Positions 16,949 to 25,799 are shown, counted from the first letter of the stretch. The stretch: 36,684 nucleotides of DNA from an uncultured Eubacteriales bacterium (GCA_949747515.1 CATKFO010000065.1:1-36684); one strand, 5' to 3'. Notes: generated from the sequence alone by a model not told the origin. A program made the numbers and translations.

Positions 16949-16982
16949 AAAAGCGCCTCCGTTTCCGACATATGACGATAAT

Positions 16983-17011
16983 ATTATAAACGAAACGCGC
17001 GCAATAATCAA
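16983..17011 (-). promoter_or_regulatory. sigma-A promoter of DUF134-NifX gene
   Basis: Reverse-strand TTGATT (17006-17011), 17 bases, TATAAT (16983-16988), about 35 bases before the ATG at 16948. Confidence 0.7.
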
Positions 17012-17112
17012 GAGGCTATGAAAATTTTAATTGATTTTTGTTTTTACGGCCTTGAAATTTCAAATTGCGATTCAGCCACGGCAATATTACAGCTTTATTA
17101 CGATAAAGAAAA

Positions 17113-17304
17113 GCGATTGTCGACGTCAATGAATTCACGTCGTGCGGATGCTGTATTAAAGTTTGTCCTAAAAGCGAAATCTCCATTCCAAATGTGATTT
17201 ATGCCGAAATAAATTTCGAACTTTACGTCGGGGGCGGCAGATGCGCGAAAGAATATCCTGCGGGAGCGATTACATTGGAGGAACCGGAGGAATCTAAATT
17301 ATGA
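17113..17304 (+). pseudogene. decayed ferredoxin-type 4Fe-4S protein
   Basis: An open frame from 17113 to the TGA at 17302 reads DVNEFTSCGCCIKVCPKSE and, later, ELYVGGGRCAKEYPAGAITL. This is the pattern of a two-cluster ferredoxin, with the first cluster motif CxxC-x3-C largely kept and the second damaged (two of its Cys replaced by Tyr and Gly). The frame has no start codon, being preceded by a stop, and a forward ATG at 17018 leads in another frame. Ferredoxin domains of this kind sit in MinD-like ATPases next to NifX/DUF134 genes, which fits the neighbour. Confidence 0.6.
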
Positions 17305-17630
17305 AACAAAAGAAAAATGGTACGACCACCTTTGAATCGCTTCGCTTACTTATTTATATTAGGATTTTTCAATATCTTGTTCTCATGGCTCGGGTTGCTT
17401 TGCTTTTTCATCCTAATAATTATTTCATTTGTAAGAGGAAACAAAGCGTACTGCAGCAAATACTGCTGTAGAAGACAGTTATTTTCTTCTAGAGTGGCGA
17501 GGTTCTCATTTGAATTTTACAGCTCACGTTAACCGTACTCGGCTTCGTTACTATGATTTTGTTCAAACCGCGTTCATGGCGCAAAACGCAATGGTCGTCG
17601 CAGCCGCAGGGCGACAGACCAAATTTATGA
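17301..17630 (+). pseudogene. decayed membrane 4Fe-4S-binding protein, multiple frameshifts
   Basis: ATG 17301 overlaps the ferredoxin stop (ATGA) and begins MKQKKNGTTTFESLRLLIYI; the match then continues in the next frame as LGFFNILFSWLGLLCFF and SFVRGNKAYCSKYC, and a third segment, GFVTMILFKPRSW, is back in the first frame and ends at 17628. Together these follow the order of a small NapH-like membrane protein with cysteine motifs, but at least two shifts and the loss of the last Cys motif make it non-functional. The overlap shows that ferredoxin and membrane protein were once one operon, reading away from the DUF134-NifX gene. Confidence 0.55.
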
Positions 17631-17875
17631 TACGATACAATGTTCTCCGAGACGCTCAAAATCTTTGATTTTGCAAGTGTTTCGTGATATGATACCATAA
17701 AATTAAGAATATTTTCTTGCAAGGACGTTTTTGCGAAGCAGTCAATTATGCGAGCTTGCTATCCATTGACGCAGCAAAATCGCAAAAACTTACTTAGCAG
17801 TGTTATTCTCGTTTATTATACATGACGATTCAACCTAATTTATTATATCTCTTTCAGTGTTTTTACACAATAAAA

Positions 17876-17918
17876 GTATACAAGCCCGTTTTTATTTGTA
17901 AGCGCGAGACTTGTATAC
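17876..17918 (-). terminator. intrinsic terminator of AraC-type gene
   Basis: GTATACAAG (17876-17884) and CTTGTATAC (17910-17918) pair perfectly over 9 bases; on the reverse strand TTTTATTG follows. Confidence 0.7.
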
Positions 17919-17926
17919 CTTTTAAT

Positions 17927-18814
17927 TTATTCTTTAATTATTGGGATGTATATTTCCATGATTTTATTAGTAGCTTCATGACAGCGCTCATCATAAAATT
18001 CGAACTCCGGCTTGGATTCATCCCATGAGTACCCAGACTCAGGAAACCATTCGTTAATGATATAACGCCATGTGTTTTTTATAATTTTGGGAAAATCTGA
18101 TTCGTCCGCCGGAGGCGTAGTGAAAACTGCGTAGTCTGATGATGGAATTTCCGCCAAAACCATATCTGAGGTTGTATTGTTGAAATTTTCCACCTCAATT
18201 CCAATAATATATACAAATTCCTCGGATTCAACATTATGTTTATAACACACGCCATACTCGCCGTGTTTTATGTAATTAAGCTGCGAATATAATTTTACCT
18301 CCCATCCTTCAATGTCATGCTGCGCCCAGAACGCAGGACATTCCTTTACGTTTTTAACTCCGTTCGTATTAATACCATAGCCCGCTATTTTGAAGGCCGG
18401 TTTATAAATAATTTTAGGTTCCATAATTACTCCTCTATTGATTTCATATTTTGAAATTTGGCTTAAAAGATTAATTGGTTCCGGTTGAGTTGTCCCACCG
18501 TAAATCATGTATTTTTGCGGAGACATGCCATATTGCCTTTTAAAAGCTTTGGTAAATCCGCTATGGGAATCAAATCCATAGTCCAACGCAACGTCCAATA
18601 TGTGATTTCCATTCATTATATCGAAAACGGCGTAAGCTAGCTTCCTCCTGCGAATATAATCCATCACCGATGTTCCAACATATTTCTTAAACAAACGGTA
18701 ATAGTGCTTTTGAGATAAATATATCAGATTTGCTAAGGCTTCCGGATTTATATCATTTTTGATATTAGATTCAATAAAGTCTATTGTATGTTGTATTTCG
18801 TCTCTATAATCCAT
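17927..18814 (-). CDS. AraC-family regulator with GyrI-like effector domain
   Basis: A 295-residue regulator. The two AraC helix-turn-helix motifs occupy residues of about 10-105 (LSQKHYYRLFKKYVG and DSHSGFTKAFKRQYGMSP). Residues of about 140-295 are a GyrI/effector-binding domain of the Rob/BmrR type (KIIYKPAFKIAGYGINTNG, EIPSSDYAVFTTPP, and the closing EIYIPI), which binds small hydrophobic or drug-like molecules. ATG 18814 was chosen because GGAGGGA lies about 6 bases upstream; a longer frame from 18889 would begin before the promoter. It stands alone with its own promoter and terminator. Its target, probably a transporter or detoxification gene, is not adjacent. Confidence 0.88.
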   Translation of the reverse strand: MDYRDEIQHTIDFIESNIKNDINPEALANLIYLSQKHYYRLFKKYVGTSVMDYIRRRKLAYAVFDIMNGNHILDVALDYGFDSHSGFTKAFKRQYGMSPQKYMIYGGTTQPEPINLLSQISKYEINRGVIMEPKIIYKPAFKIAGYGINTNGVKNVKECPAFWAQHDIEGWEVKLYSQLNYIKHGEYGVCYKHNVESEEFVYIIGIEVENFNNTTSDMVLAEIPSSDYAVFTTPPADESDFPKIIKNTWRYIINEWFPESGYSWDESKPEFEFYDERCHEATNKIMEIYIPIIKE

Positions 18815-18842
18815 TTGATTCCCTCCGCCAGCTGGTAAAGCT

Positions 18843-18851
18843 ATTATATCA
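18843..18851 (-). promoter_or_regulatory. extended -10 promoter of AraC-type gene
   Basis: Reverse-strand TGATATAAT (18843-18851) is an extended -10 element about 28 bases before the start codon. No clear -35 box is seen at 17 bases. Confidence 0.5.
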
Positions 18852-19073
18852 TGGACTTTATAAAAATACTGTTCCTTTTTTGCCATCATATCAATAAAAT
18901 CTGAATACTATATGCTGGGCACAGCGCTTATTTTTATGGGGGTCGAAGTATATTTACATTGTCGCTTTTTATGAATTTTTTATATAGTTTGTTCGCTGAT
19001 ATACCCTCTACGTCTTTTTACGAGCCGTCAACATATCCGACTCATTTCCGATATTTACGGTTATAAAATATTT

Positions 19074-19115
19074 GATCGCCGCCGGGCCGAAAACGCACGA
19101 TCCGCGGAGGCGATC
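19074..19115 (-). terminator. hairpin downstream of tex
   Basis: GATCGCC (19074-19080) and GGCGATC (19109-19115) pair over 7 bases with G/C-rich sequence between. On the reverse strand AAATATTTT follows, so the T-run is imperfect. Confidence 0.5.
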
Positions 19116-19132
19116 ATAAAACCTTATATTTT

Positions 19133-21280
19133 CTACTTCTTCATTGTCAGACCGATTCTTCCGCGAGCGCGGTCTATCGATTTAACCCAAACTTTTACCT
19201 GATGCCCTACTGACAATACTTCTGAAGGATGGCGTATAAACCGGTTAGATATTTCCGAAATATGCACCAGACCGTCTTGGTGAACTCCTATGTCGACAAA
19301 CGCGCCGAAGTCGATAACGTTGCGGACGACCCCGTCCAGCTCCATCCCTTCCGTCAGTTCTTCTATGGTGAGAGCCCGTTCTTTAAGCTGAGGAAGAGGC
19401 AAATCCTCGCGAACGTCCCGTCCTGGTTTTGCCAGTTCGCCCGCGATGTCGTTAAGCGTGGGCGCGCCGCAGCCCCATTCCTCCGCCAACTTGTCGGCGC
19501 CGTAAGATCGAACCTTTTCCGGCAAACCGCGCAGACCTCCTCCGCGAACTTCTTCCTTAGTATATCCGAATTTATCGAGAAGCGCCGCGGCCACGGAATA
19601 AGACTCCGGATGCACGCCCGTATTGTCGAGAACCTCGTCTGAATTTGAGACCCTGAGAAAACCGGCCGCCTGCTCGTAAGCCTTAGCGCCGAGCCTCGGC
19701 ACCTTCAGAACCTGCGCTCGGGATGTAAACTCCCCGTTTTCATCTCTGTATTTAACAATATTTTTAGCTATCGTTATGTTAATTCCGGAAATGTACGAAA
19801 GAAGCGAATAGGAGGCCGTGTTCAAATCGACTCCCACCGAGTTTACGCACGATTCAACAACTCCGGCTAAGGCTTCGTCCAAGCGAGCCTCTTTCATGTC
19901 GTGCTGATATTGTCCTACGCCGATTGATTTCGGTTCTATTTTGACAAGCTCGGCAAGAGGATCCTGAAGGCGTCGTGCGATAGATACCGCCGAGCGTTCA
20001 GTTACGTCGAAATCGGGGAATTCCTCAGCTCCGTTTTTTGACGCGGAATACACCGAAGCTCCAGCCTCTGACACGATAATGTACTTTGTATCGCAGTCTA
20101 TCTCGCGCAGCAGGCCGGAAATAAACATTTCGCTTTCTCCGGAGGCGGTGCCGTTGCCGATAGCGATTACGTCTACGCCGTACTTGCGTATTAGCCTCTC
20201 CACCGTACGCTTTGCTTCGGCTATCTTCTCGTGAGGCTTCGTAGGATATATTACCGCGGTGTCAAGCACGCTTCCCGTGGGAGTAACTACCGCTAATTTG
20301 CAGCCCGTCCTGTACCCCGGGTCGTATCCGAGAACCGTTTTGCCTTTCAGCGGAGCCTGCATGAGCAAAGCTCGGAGGTTTTGAGAAAAAAGTCCGATAG
20401 CGGCCTCAGACGCCGCGTCGAAAAGAGACGCTCTGATTTCCCTCTCAACGGAAGGAGCGATCAACCTGTCGTAGCTGTCGCATACGGTCGCTGAAATCAA
20501 TCCGAACGCCGGGCTCGACGGGTCGGAAACCACCTCGTTCATAAGATAGTTGAGAGTAAGCTCCCTGTCGACAGTCACCGAAACCTTAAGCGCGCCTTCC
20601 TTTTCTCCCCTGTTCAGGGCCAGTATTCGGTGAGACGGAATGGACGACGCCTTCTCACTGTGCTCGTAATACTGTTCGTAAACCGGCGCGTCCGTCAGCT
20701 TTTTAGATTCAATAACTCCGTATTTTAGAGTTATTTCGCGAAGCCGGCGACGATATTCCGCCGTGTCGGATATATTCTCGGCTATAATATCGCAGGCTCC
20801 CGCCAGCGCGGAGTCTGCGTCGGGTACTCCAGTTTCCTCGTTTACATAAGCCCCCGCGATTTCCTCAAGCGTACCGTCGTATTTATGCCTTTGAGCCATA
20901 ATAAGCTCGGCAAGAGGCTCGAGACCTCGATCGCGAGCCACGGACGCCCGGGTCTTTCTCTTTGGCCTGTACGGACGGTATATGTCGTCTATCTCAGTCA
21001 ATGTAGACGCCGACGCAAGAGCTTCTCTGATTTCATCGGTCAGTTTACCTTGACCGTCGATGAGAGAGGCAACCTCTTCGCGGCGTGATTCAAGTCCCCT
21101 CAGATAGGTAAGTCTTTCGCTAAGTCGGCGCAGCTGATCGTCGTCAAGCCCTCCCGTAGCTTCTTTGCGGTAGCGGGATATAAACGGCACCGTGTTTCCG
21201 TCGTCAAGCAAAGAGACGGCCGCCTCGACTTGATTTACCTTAATTCCAATCTCTTCCGATATTATTTCGTTTATTGTCAT
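19133..21280 (-). CDS. tex: Tex-family RNA-binding protein (S1 domain)
   Basis: A 715-residue Tex protein, the normal length. In order: the N-terminal Tex domain (NTVPFISRYRKEATGGLDDD), IYRPYRPKRKTRASVARDRG, a YqgF/RNase H-like domain (VLGYDPGYRTGCKLAVV), helix-hairpin-helix repeats (NTASYSLLSYISGINITIAK, FTSRAQVLKVPRLG) and a C-terminal S1 domain (ELDGVVRNVIDFGAFVDIGV). Tex binds nucleic acid and affects transcription; its exact role in Clostridia is not settled. It lies 30 bases after the pseudouridine synthase gene on the same strand, with AAGGAAGG just before its ATG, so the two are probably co-transcribed. Confidence 0.95.
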   Translation of the reverse strand: MTINEIISEEIGIKVNQVEAAVSLLDDGNTVPFISRYRKEATGGLDDDQLRRLSERLTYLRGLESRREEVASLIDGQGKLTDEIREALASASTLTEIDDIYRPYRPKRKTRASVARDRGLEPLAELIMAQRHKYDGTLEEIAGAYVNEETGVPDADSALAGACDIIAENISDTAEYRRRLREITLKYGVIESKKLTDAPVYEQYYEHSEKASSIPSHRILALNRGEKEGALKVSVTVDRELTLNYLMNEVVSDPSSPAFGLISATVCDSYDRLIAPSVEREIRASLFDAASEAAIGLFSQNLRALLMQAPLKGKTVLGYDPGYRTGCKLAVVTPTGSVLDTAVIYPTKPHEKIAEAKRTVERLIRKYGVDVIAIGNGTASGESEMFISGLLREIDCDTKYIIVSEAGASVYSASKNGAEEFPDFDVTERSAVSIARRLQDPLAELVKIEPKSIGVGQYQHDMKEARLDEALAGVVESCVNSVGVDLNTASYSLLSYISGINITIAKNIVKYRDENGEFTSRAQVLKVPRLGAKAYEQAAGFLRVSNSDEVLDNTGVHPESYSVAAALLDKFGYTKEEVRGGGLRGLPEKVRSYGADKLAEEWGCGAPTLNDIAGELAKPGRDVREDLPLPQLKERALTIEELTEGMELDGVVRNVIDFGAFVDIGVHQDGLVHISEISNRFIRHPSEVLSVGHQVKVWVKSIDRARGRIGLTMKK

Positions 21281-21310
21281 AACCTTCCTTACCTTTGTTT
21301 AATATGTTTT

Positions 21311-22045
21311 TTAATTCGCCGGTTTGTCTTGCTCTACTGATGAGCGCGTATTTCTTATATCCTCGATTTCCTTTTCCGTAAGCTCCCGCCACTGTCCGCG
21401 GTCCAGCGTTTCGTCAAGTTCAAGAGAGCCGAATCGTATTCTCTCCAAAAATTCAATACCGCTCCCGACAGACGCGAGCATACGCTTTATCTGATGAAAT
21501 TTTCCTTCCGTAATAATGATAATACCATCTGTGTCAGAGGACGGATTCATCCTCACCTTTGCGGGGGCGGAAACAAAGTCCCCTAAATCAACGCCGTTTT
21601 CAAGCACGGAGATACTTTCTTCCGCGAGCGGATCGGTACATTTAAAACGGTACGCCTTGCTCACATGTCTGCGCGGAGACAGAAGCTCATGCGCAAGCGC
21701 TCCGTCGTTCGTAATAAGCAGCAGACCTACGGTGTCGATATCGAGACGTCCGCATGGAAAACACCCCGCCTTTTCATATTCCGGCGGCAGAAGCTTCATA
21801 ACCGTTCTTTCAGAATCTTCCGTAGAGCTCACGTATCCCGCAGGTTTGTTCAGCATCAAATACATATGTTTTTTCCACAGAACCTGTTCGCCTCTCATGA
21901 ATATTTCGTTTTTCTCAGGATCGATATGTACGGAGGGAGAAGCGACGGTTATCCCGTCGACGGAAATCTCGCCCTTTTTTACCGAAGCGGCGCATTCCCT
22001 GCGGCTGAGAAGCCCGAGAGACGAAAAGAATTTATCAAGTCTCAT
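21311..22045 (-). CDS. RsuA/RluB-family rRNA pseudouridine synthase
   Basis: A 244-residue pseudouridine synthase. The S4 RNA-binding domain is at residues 1-60 (MRLDKFFSSLGLLSRRECAA), followed by the catalytic domain with MLNKPAGYVSSTEDS and CFPCGRLDIDTVGLLLITND, where the Asp in GRLD is the catalytic residue, then EGKFHQIKRMLASVG. The size and the S4 domain place it in the RsuA/RluB/RluE/RluF group acting on 16S or 23S rRNA; I cannot tell which uridine. ATG 22045 matches the family N-terminus and has GAAAGG about 10 bases upstream; the TTG at 22075 is less likely. It is the first gene of a pair with tex. Confidence 0.9.
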   Translation of the reverse strand: MRLDKFFSSLGLLSRRECAASVKKGEISVDGITVASPSVHIDPEKNEIFMRGEQVLWKKHMYLMLNKPAGYVSSTEDSERTVMKLLPPEYEKAGCFPCGRLDIDTVGLLLITNDGALAHELLSPRRHVSKAYRFKCTDPLAEESISVLENGVDLGDFVSAPAKVRMNPSSDTDGIIIITEGKFHQIKRMLASVGSGIEFLERIRFGSLELDETLDRGQWRELTEKEIEDIRNTRSSVEQDKPAN

Positions 22046-22115
22046 ATAAATGTTAAGCCTTTCTTTCGCCTGCAAAATCGCAGAAACGACTGAATATAAT
22101 TTTTATGGTTCCGCC

Positions 22116-22262
22116 TTAAGCGTGAGAACGCCTTCGCTTTTTCTCATAAAAGGAAACAAAAAAAACTATCGAACATTTTTCTTGAATAATTACCGCTTCT
22201 AAATGTACTATTTTTTCAATTTCCTGTATAAACAATTTAGCTTCAATTGTACCATTGGTCAT
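22116..22262 (-). CDS. possible small protein downstream of nucleotidyltransferase
   Basis: A 48-residue frame beginning MTNGTIEAKLFIQEIEKIVH and ending KKRRRSHA. It starts 18 bases after the nucleotidyltransferase stop, with GTGGG about 10 bases upstream. Composition is plausible for a small protein or a truncated C-terminus, but I recognise no family. It is equally possible that this is non-coding. Confidence 0.25.
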   Translation of the reverse strand: MTNGTIEAKLFIQEIEKIVHLEAVIIQEKCSIVFFVSFYEKKRRRSHA

Positions 22263-22280
22263 TAATAATATTCCCACTTA

Positions 22281-23039
22281 TCATACCTCATTTATAAGTT
22301 TACATATTAATTCATTAAATTCCCCAGGTATTTTATATTCTTTTACCATACAATCCAAAGCAATCGTTATATCGTCTATATACTTTCCACGCCAGCTAAC
22401 ATTGAAGTTCTTTTCTATTTCATCCTTTACTTCCTGCAAGATACTCTCTGATTCAGTAATTTTAAAACAAAGCCTTTTTATTAGTGAACGGTGGAAAAGT
22501 CTTAATAATTTATACCAGTCTTCTCTTTCCGGTACACTGGGTATGCATATATTCTCATATCTTATTAAATCATTTTTAACAAAATCGTTTATGTTCTCAC
22601 AATTCAATAAGATCGAACAATTTAATTCTTCCGATGTAATACTATTACGCACATCCAAATCGATACAAAGACCGTTTTCATAAATAAGAATCAAAATCCC
22701 TTTTGGACGTTCTGTCTTATTGGACATAATTATTCTCTGATATCCAGATACAATTTTTTCAATAATGTCATCACGTTTTTCTATGATAACAATATCAATA
22801 TCCGAAAATTTTGTGGCTTTTCCTGTTGACATCGATCCTTTCAACAGCAAATTAATCTTGTAGCTTTGGCAAAGATTATAGACATATTGTAAGTAATCTA
22901 AATGCTCTGCAGTGGGACAAGGAATTATGTGATTTGTCGTCTCAAAAAAATATGAATACACGTGTTTTGCTCCTATCTTTTGAATCGGAGAGTAATTGTT
23001 TGTTTTTATAAGAAAATAAAACGCGTCTTTATTCCGCAT
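22281..23039 (-). CDS. nucleotidyltransferase-domain protein
   Basis: A 252-residue protein with the minimal nucleotidyltransferase core: LLLKGSMSTGKATKFSDIDI gives the GS motif at residues 68-69 and metal-binding Asp80 and Asp82, and LCIDLDVRN (about residues 124-132) gives the third acidic residue. Such proteins transfer a nucleotide to antibiotics, tRNA or proteins; this one has a helical C-terminal half without recognisable features. It is clearly more AT-rich than tex and the beta-helix gene on either side, suggesting later acquisition. The annotated ATG at 23039 has no good ribosome binding site, so the true start or the expression of the gene is in doubt. Confidence 0.75.
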   Translation of the reverse strand: MRNKDAFYFLIKTNNYSPIQKIGAKHVYSYFFETTNHIIPCPTAEHLDYLQYVYNLCQSYKINLLLKGSMSTGKATKFSDIDIVIIEKRDDIIEKIVSGYQRIIMSNKTERPKGILILIYENGLCIDLDVRNSITSEELNCSILLNCENINDFVKNDLIRYENICIPSVPEREDWYKLLRLFHRSLIKRLCFKITESESILQEVKDEIEKNFNVSWRGKYIDDITIALDCMVKEYKIPGEFNELICKLINEV

Positions 23040-23115
23040 ATTAAATACAAAAAGCCGTCGCCTTTATTGAAAGCGAAATTATGCGGGGCGCGGCAGACGC
23101 AGTATATTGCGCCGG

Positions 23116-23238
23116 TCACGCTATCGCAAAATAAAGCGCGGCTATGCCCGCGCCGAAAATAAGCGCCGCTATAAATCCAACGGTCAGACCCAACGCCAGC
23201 GACGCCACGAATTTTGAAAAGAAGTAATAAGTTCTCAT
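23116..23238 (-). CDS. 40-residue single-pass membrane peptide
   Basis: This short frame reads MRTYYFFSKFVASLALGLTV followed by GFIAALIFGAGIAALYFAIA and a TGA. It has GGAGG 9 bases before the ATG and its own consensus promoter 60-90 bases upstream, both in the right phase and spacing, so it is very probably expressed. A short basic/aromatic N-terminus is followed by about 28 hydrophobic, Gly- and Ala-rich residues. No family is recognised. Possible roles include a small membrane regulator or a toxin-like peptide; nothing in the sequence decides between them. It lies 76 bases before the nucleotidyltransferase on the same strand. Confidence 0.65.
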   Translation of the reverse strand: MRTYYFFSKFVASLALGLTVGFIAALIFGAGIAALYFAIA

Positions 23239-23302
23239 ATACGGCCGCCTCCGAAAAAAATTCAAAATTATTTTTTCCATTAGCGAGCGTAATATACCTT
23301 AT

Positions 23303-23331
23303 ATTATATCAAAACAAGTGAAAAAAAGCAA
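23303..23331 (-). promoter_or_regulatory. sigma-A promoter for membrane peptide
   Basis: Reverse-strand TTGCTT (23326-23331), 17 bases, TATAAT (23303-23308) with a TG one base before the -10 box. Confidence 0.7.
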
Positions 23332-23389
23332 TCGTCAGGTAAAGATTAGAGTATTCTATAAAATTTCTCCGGAAATACGAATTTTATAC

Positions 23390-23418
23390 TTGCATTTAAT
23401 CTCGCGGTATAGTATAAT
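23390..23418 (+). promoter_or_regulatory. sigma-A promoter for beta-helix protein
   Basis: TTGCAT (23390-23395), 17 bases, TATAAT (23413-23418), about 64 bases before the ATG. Confidence 0.65.
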
Positions 23419-23481
23419 TCCCGTAAAACACAATTTGCCAAATTACTGTACTGCCGTTTGCGCGGCAGACTGGAGGATCTT

Positions 23482-25722
23482 ATGTCAATGAAACCCTATA
23501 CCGAGCGGAGGCTCAACGAAGTAATACGAGATCGATTCAGGATCGACATGAACATGCCCTCGGAATATCCGCCGATAAAGGCTCGTCATACCGACGAAGG
23601 AGGAGTGCGCGATCGTTTCTTCGCCGCAAAGGCGGAGCTTCCCAAAGAGATCACCGTTATCCGCCCATTTAATACGGACGCGTTTGAAAAATCCAACGCA
23701 AACACCGTTTACGTTGCTCCGGACGGAGACGATACGGCGTGCGGATGCCGCGAAAAGCCGCTCGCTACCCTTAACGGGGCTCTCGACCGCATGAAAGGAA
23801 AAAAAGGAGGAAAGATCGTATTCCGCGGCGGAGATTATTCCTTCGATTCTACTTCCGTAATCACTGAAGAACATTCGGGCGCCGAGGAATCTCCCCTGAT
23901 CATTACTCGCGAGCCCGGAGAAAAGCCGCGTATCTCCACGTCTCACAATATTCCGGCGTCTGCGTTCGCTCCCCTTACAGACGAAAGCAAGCTCGCACGC
24001 CTGAAAGAATCCGCGCGCGGCAGCGTCGTCGTGGCGGATCTTAAAGCCCTCGGCATAACCGAGTACGGCACGATAGGCTACGGCGGAGCAATGCTCCTTG
24101 TAAACAGCGAGCCTATGACTCTTTGCCGCTTCCCTAACGTCGGCGAGGATATGATTAAAATGAGCGAGACGATATATAAGGACGGAGGAAAAGAAACCGG
24201 CGAAAGCTGGGAAATTCCTACTCCCGACTGTCTGCCTTCGAACTGGGAAGACGCGGACGACTTGTATATTTACGGTTCCCTTGCGTTTGAATGGGAACAC
24301 GGATATATGCGAATTGGAAAAATCGATCGTGAAAACGGCAGAATCAGCGGAGTCGATCCTTCTCCCTATTCTCGTGGATTCCGGTATGACGTATACAATA
24401 CTTACTGTTTTATGAACGTGTTTGAAGAGCTAGACGCTCCCGGAGAGTGGTATCTCGACCGCAAGGAAGGAAAGCTTTATATAATACCTAAAAACGGCTC
24501 TCTTACAAGCGAAGACTCTATCAGCCTCGTAACCAAATCAATCGATATTATAAACTGCGTCGGAGCGTCTTACGTACTTATCGACCGCCTCAACATCGGA
24601 CGCTGCGCCGGCGCGGCCGTCAAACTTGAAGACTGTACTAACGTATTGGTTCAGCGCTGCCACTTTATCGGCACCTGCTCTGCCGAAGAGGACCGCGACG
24701 CGGCGTTTATGGTTAACGGCGGATTCCGAAGCGGCGTTATCGCCTCTAAAATGGAGCACTGCTCAAACCGCGCGGCTGTTGTCGAGGGCGGAGACAGAAA
24801 GACCCTGACTCCCGGAAACAACTTTATGCAGAACTGCGTCGTTATCAACCCTCATCTCCGTTTCGGCGTATCCAGCGCGGGATGCGGAAACGTTATCTCC
24901 CACAACTATATCAAGGACACTACGATGGGAGACTCCGGTCACAATGAAGGAATTCTTGAGTACAACGTTATCGAGGGCGGAGACACTCAGACCCACGACA
25001 CAGGTATGATCTACATCGGCGGAGGCGGATGCTCCTCATGCGCTAACCACTATCGTTACAACTATCTGTTCGACTTTGCAAAAGGCGACTACGGTATTTA
25101 CTTCGACGATCTGTCCCGCGGAATGTACGCGTACGGCAATATCGTAGTAGGTAACGGCGAGATAGCTCCTCTCCTTTGGGAATCGGGCGGACGTTCCTTT
25201 AACTTCCATAACGGAGGAGAGCATTGCTATTATGAAAATATCAGCATAGACGCCGGATACTTTGCTTTCGGCGGAGATATTTCATACTATATGTCCGACG
25301 ATGGTTGGAACGGTCTGTTCCCGGGAATTAAGGAAGCCGCCGAGCATATGGGATCTGAAAAATACTTCGGCAGAAACCCCACGTACAAGGATTACTGCGA
25401 CGCGATATCCCAATATGTGAAGGACAAAGAACAGCCGGGATACAAACCCCACGACGGAGCTGCCGAGGAAAGACTCCGCAAGCCTTACGCAATCAACATT
25501 GAAAATAACCTTATTCTTCGCGCGGCTCGTCCCTACAAGCTGGACAACGGCGAAGAAAGCGCTACCAATCTTGACACAAACATTATTTCAAGCGAGGATC
25601 CCGGATTTATAAACTGGGAGAAGCGGGACTATCGCTTCCGCGAGGACGCTCCGGTTTACGACAAGATTCCTGGATTTACTCCTCCTCCGTTCGAGAAAAT
25701 GGGTCCTGTAGACGACGAATAA
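23482..25722 (+). CDS. right-handed parallel beta-helix protein (probable glycan-active enzyme)
   Basis: A 746-residue protein. Residues of about 75-150 carry the N-terminal beta-helix opening typical of DUF1565/pectate-lyase-like proteins (NTVYVAPDGDDTACGC, PLATLNGALDRMKG, GGKIVFRGGDYSF). A long insertion domain follows (GEWYLDRKEGKLYIIP), then beta-helix coils in the second half (NVLVQRCHFIGTCS, GCGNVISHNYIKDTTMGDSG, DTGMIYIGGGG). The layout resembles GH141-type or other polysaccharide-degrading helix proteins, but the exact family needs a profile search. No signal peptide is visible, so it would act inside the cell on imported sugars. GGAGG lies 5 bases before ATG 23482 (a second ATG at 23488 is also possible). 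The gene prefers C-ending codons more than its neighbours do, suggesting high expression or a different origin. Confidence 0.82.
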   Translation: MSMKPYTERRLNEVIRDRFRIDMNMPSEYPPIKARHTDEGGVRDRFFAAKAELPKEITVIRPFNTDAFEKSNANTVYVAPDGDDTACGCREKPLATLNGALDRMKGKKGGKIVFRGGDYSFDSTSVITEEHSGAEESPLIITREPGEKPRISTSHNIPASAFAPLTDESKLARLKESARGSVVVADLKALGITEYGTIGYGGAMLLVNSEPMTLCRFPNVGEDMIKMSETIYKDGGKETGESWEIPTPDCLPSNWEDADDLYIYGSLAFEWEHGYMRIGKIDRENGRISGVDPSPYSRGFRYDVYNTYCFMNVFEELDAPGEWYLDRKEGKLYIIPKNGSLTSEDSISLVTKSIDIINCVGASYVLIDRLNIGRCAGAAVKLEDCTNVLVQRCHFIGTCSAEEDRDAAFMVNGGFRSGVIASKMEHCSNRAAVVEGGDRKTLTPGNNFMQNCVVINPHLRFGVSSAGCGNVISHNYIKDTTMGDSGHNEGILEYNVIEGGDTQTHDTGMIYIGGGGCSSCANHYRYNYLFDFAKGDYGIYFDDLSRGMYAYGNIVVGNGEIAPLLWESGGRSFNFHNGGEHCYYENISIDAGYFAFGGDISYYMSDDGWNGLFPGIKEAAEHMGSEKYFGRNPTYKDYCDAISQYVKDKEQPGYKPHDGAAEERLRKPYAINIENNLILRAARPYKLDNGEESATNLDTNIISSEDPGFINWEKRDYRFREDAPVYDKIPGFTPPPFEKMGPVDDE

Positions 25723-25799
25723 TAATTACCAATCGAATTTGCAATAAAACAAGAGCTTCTGCCATTTCTTAACCGAACCGGTAAAAAGGACGATAGCAA

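Noticed and set aside
17489..17722. Minus-strand frame of 77 codons
   Set aside because: Antisense to the decayed membrane Fe-S gene, without start signals.
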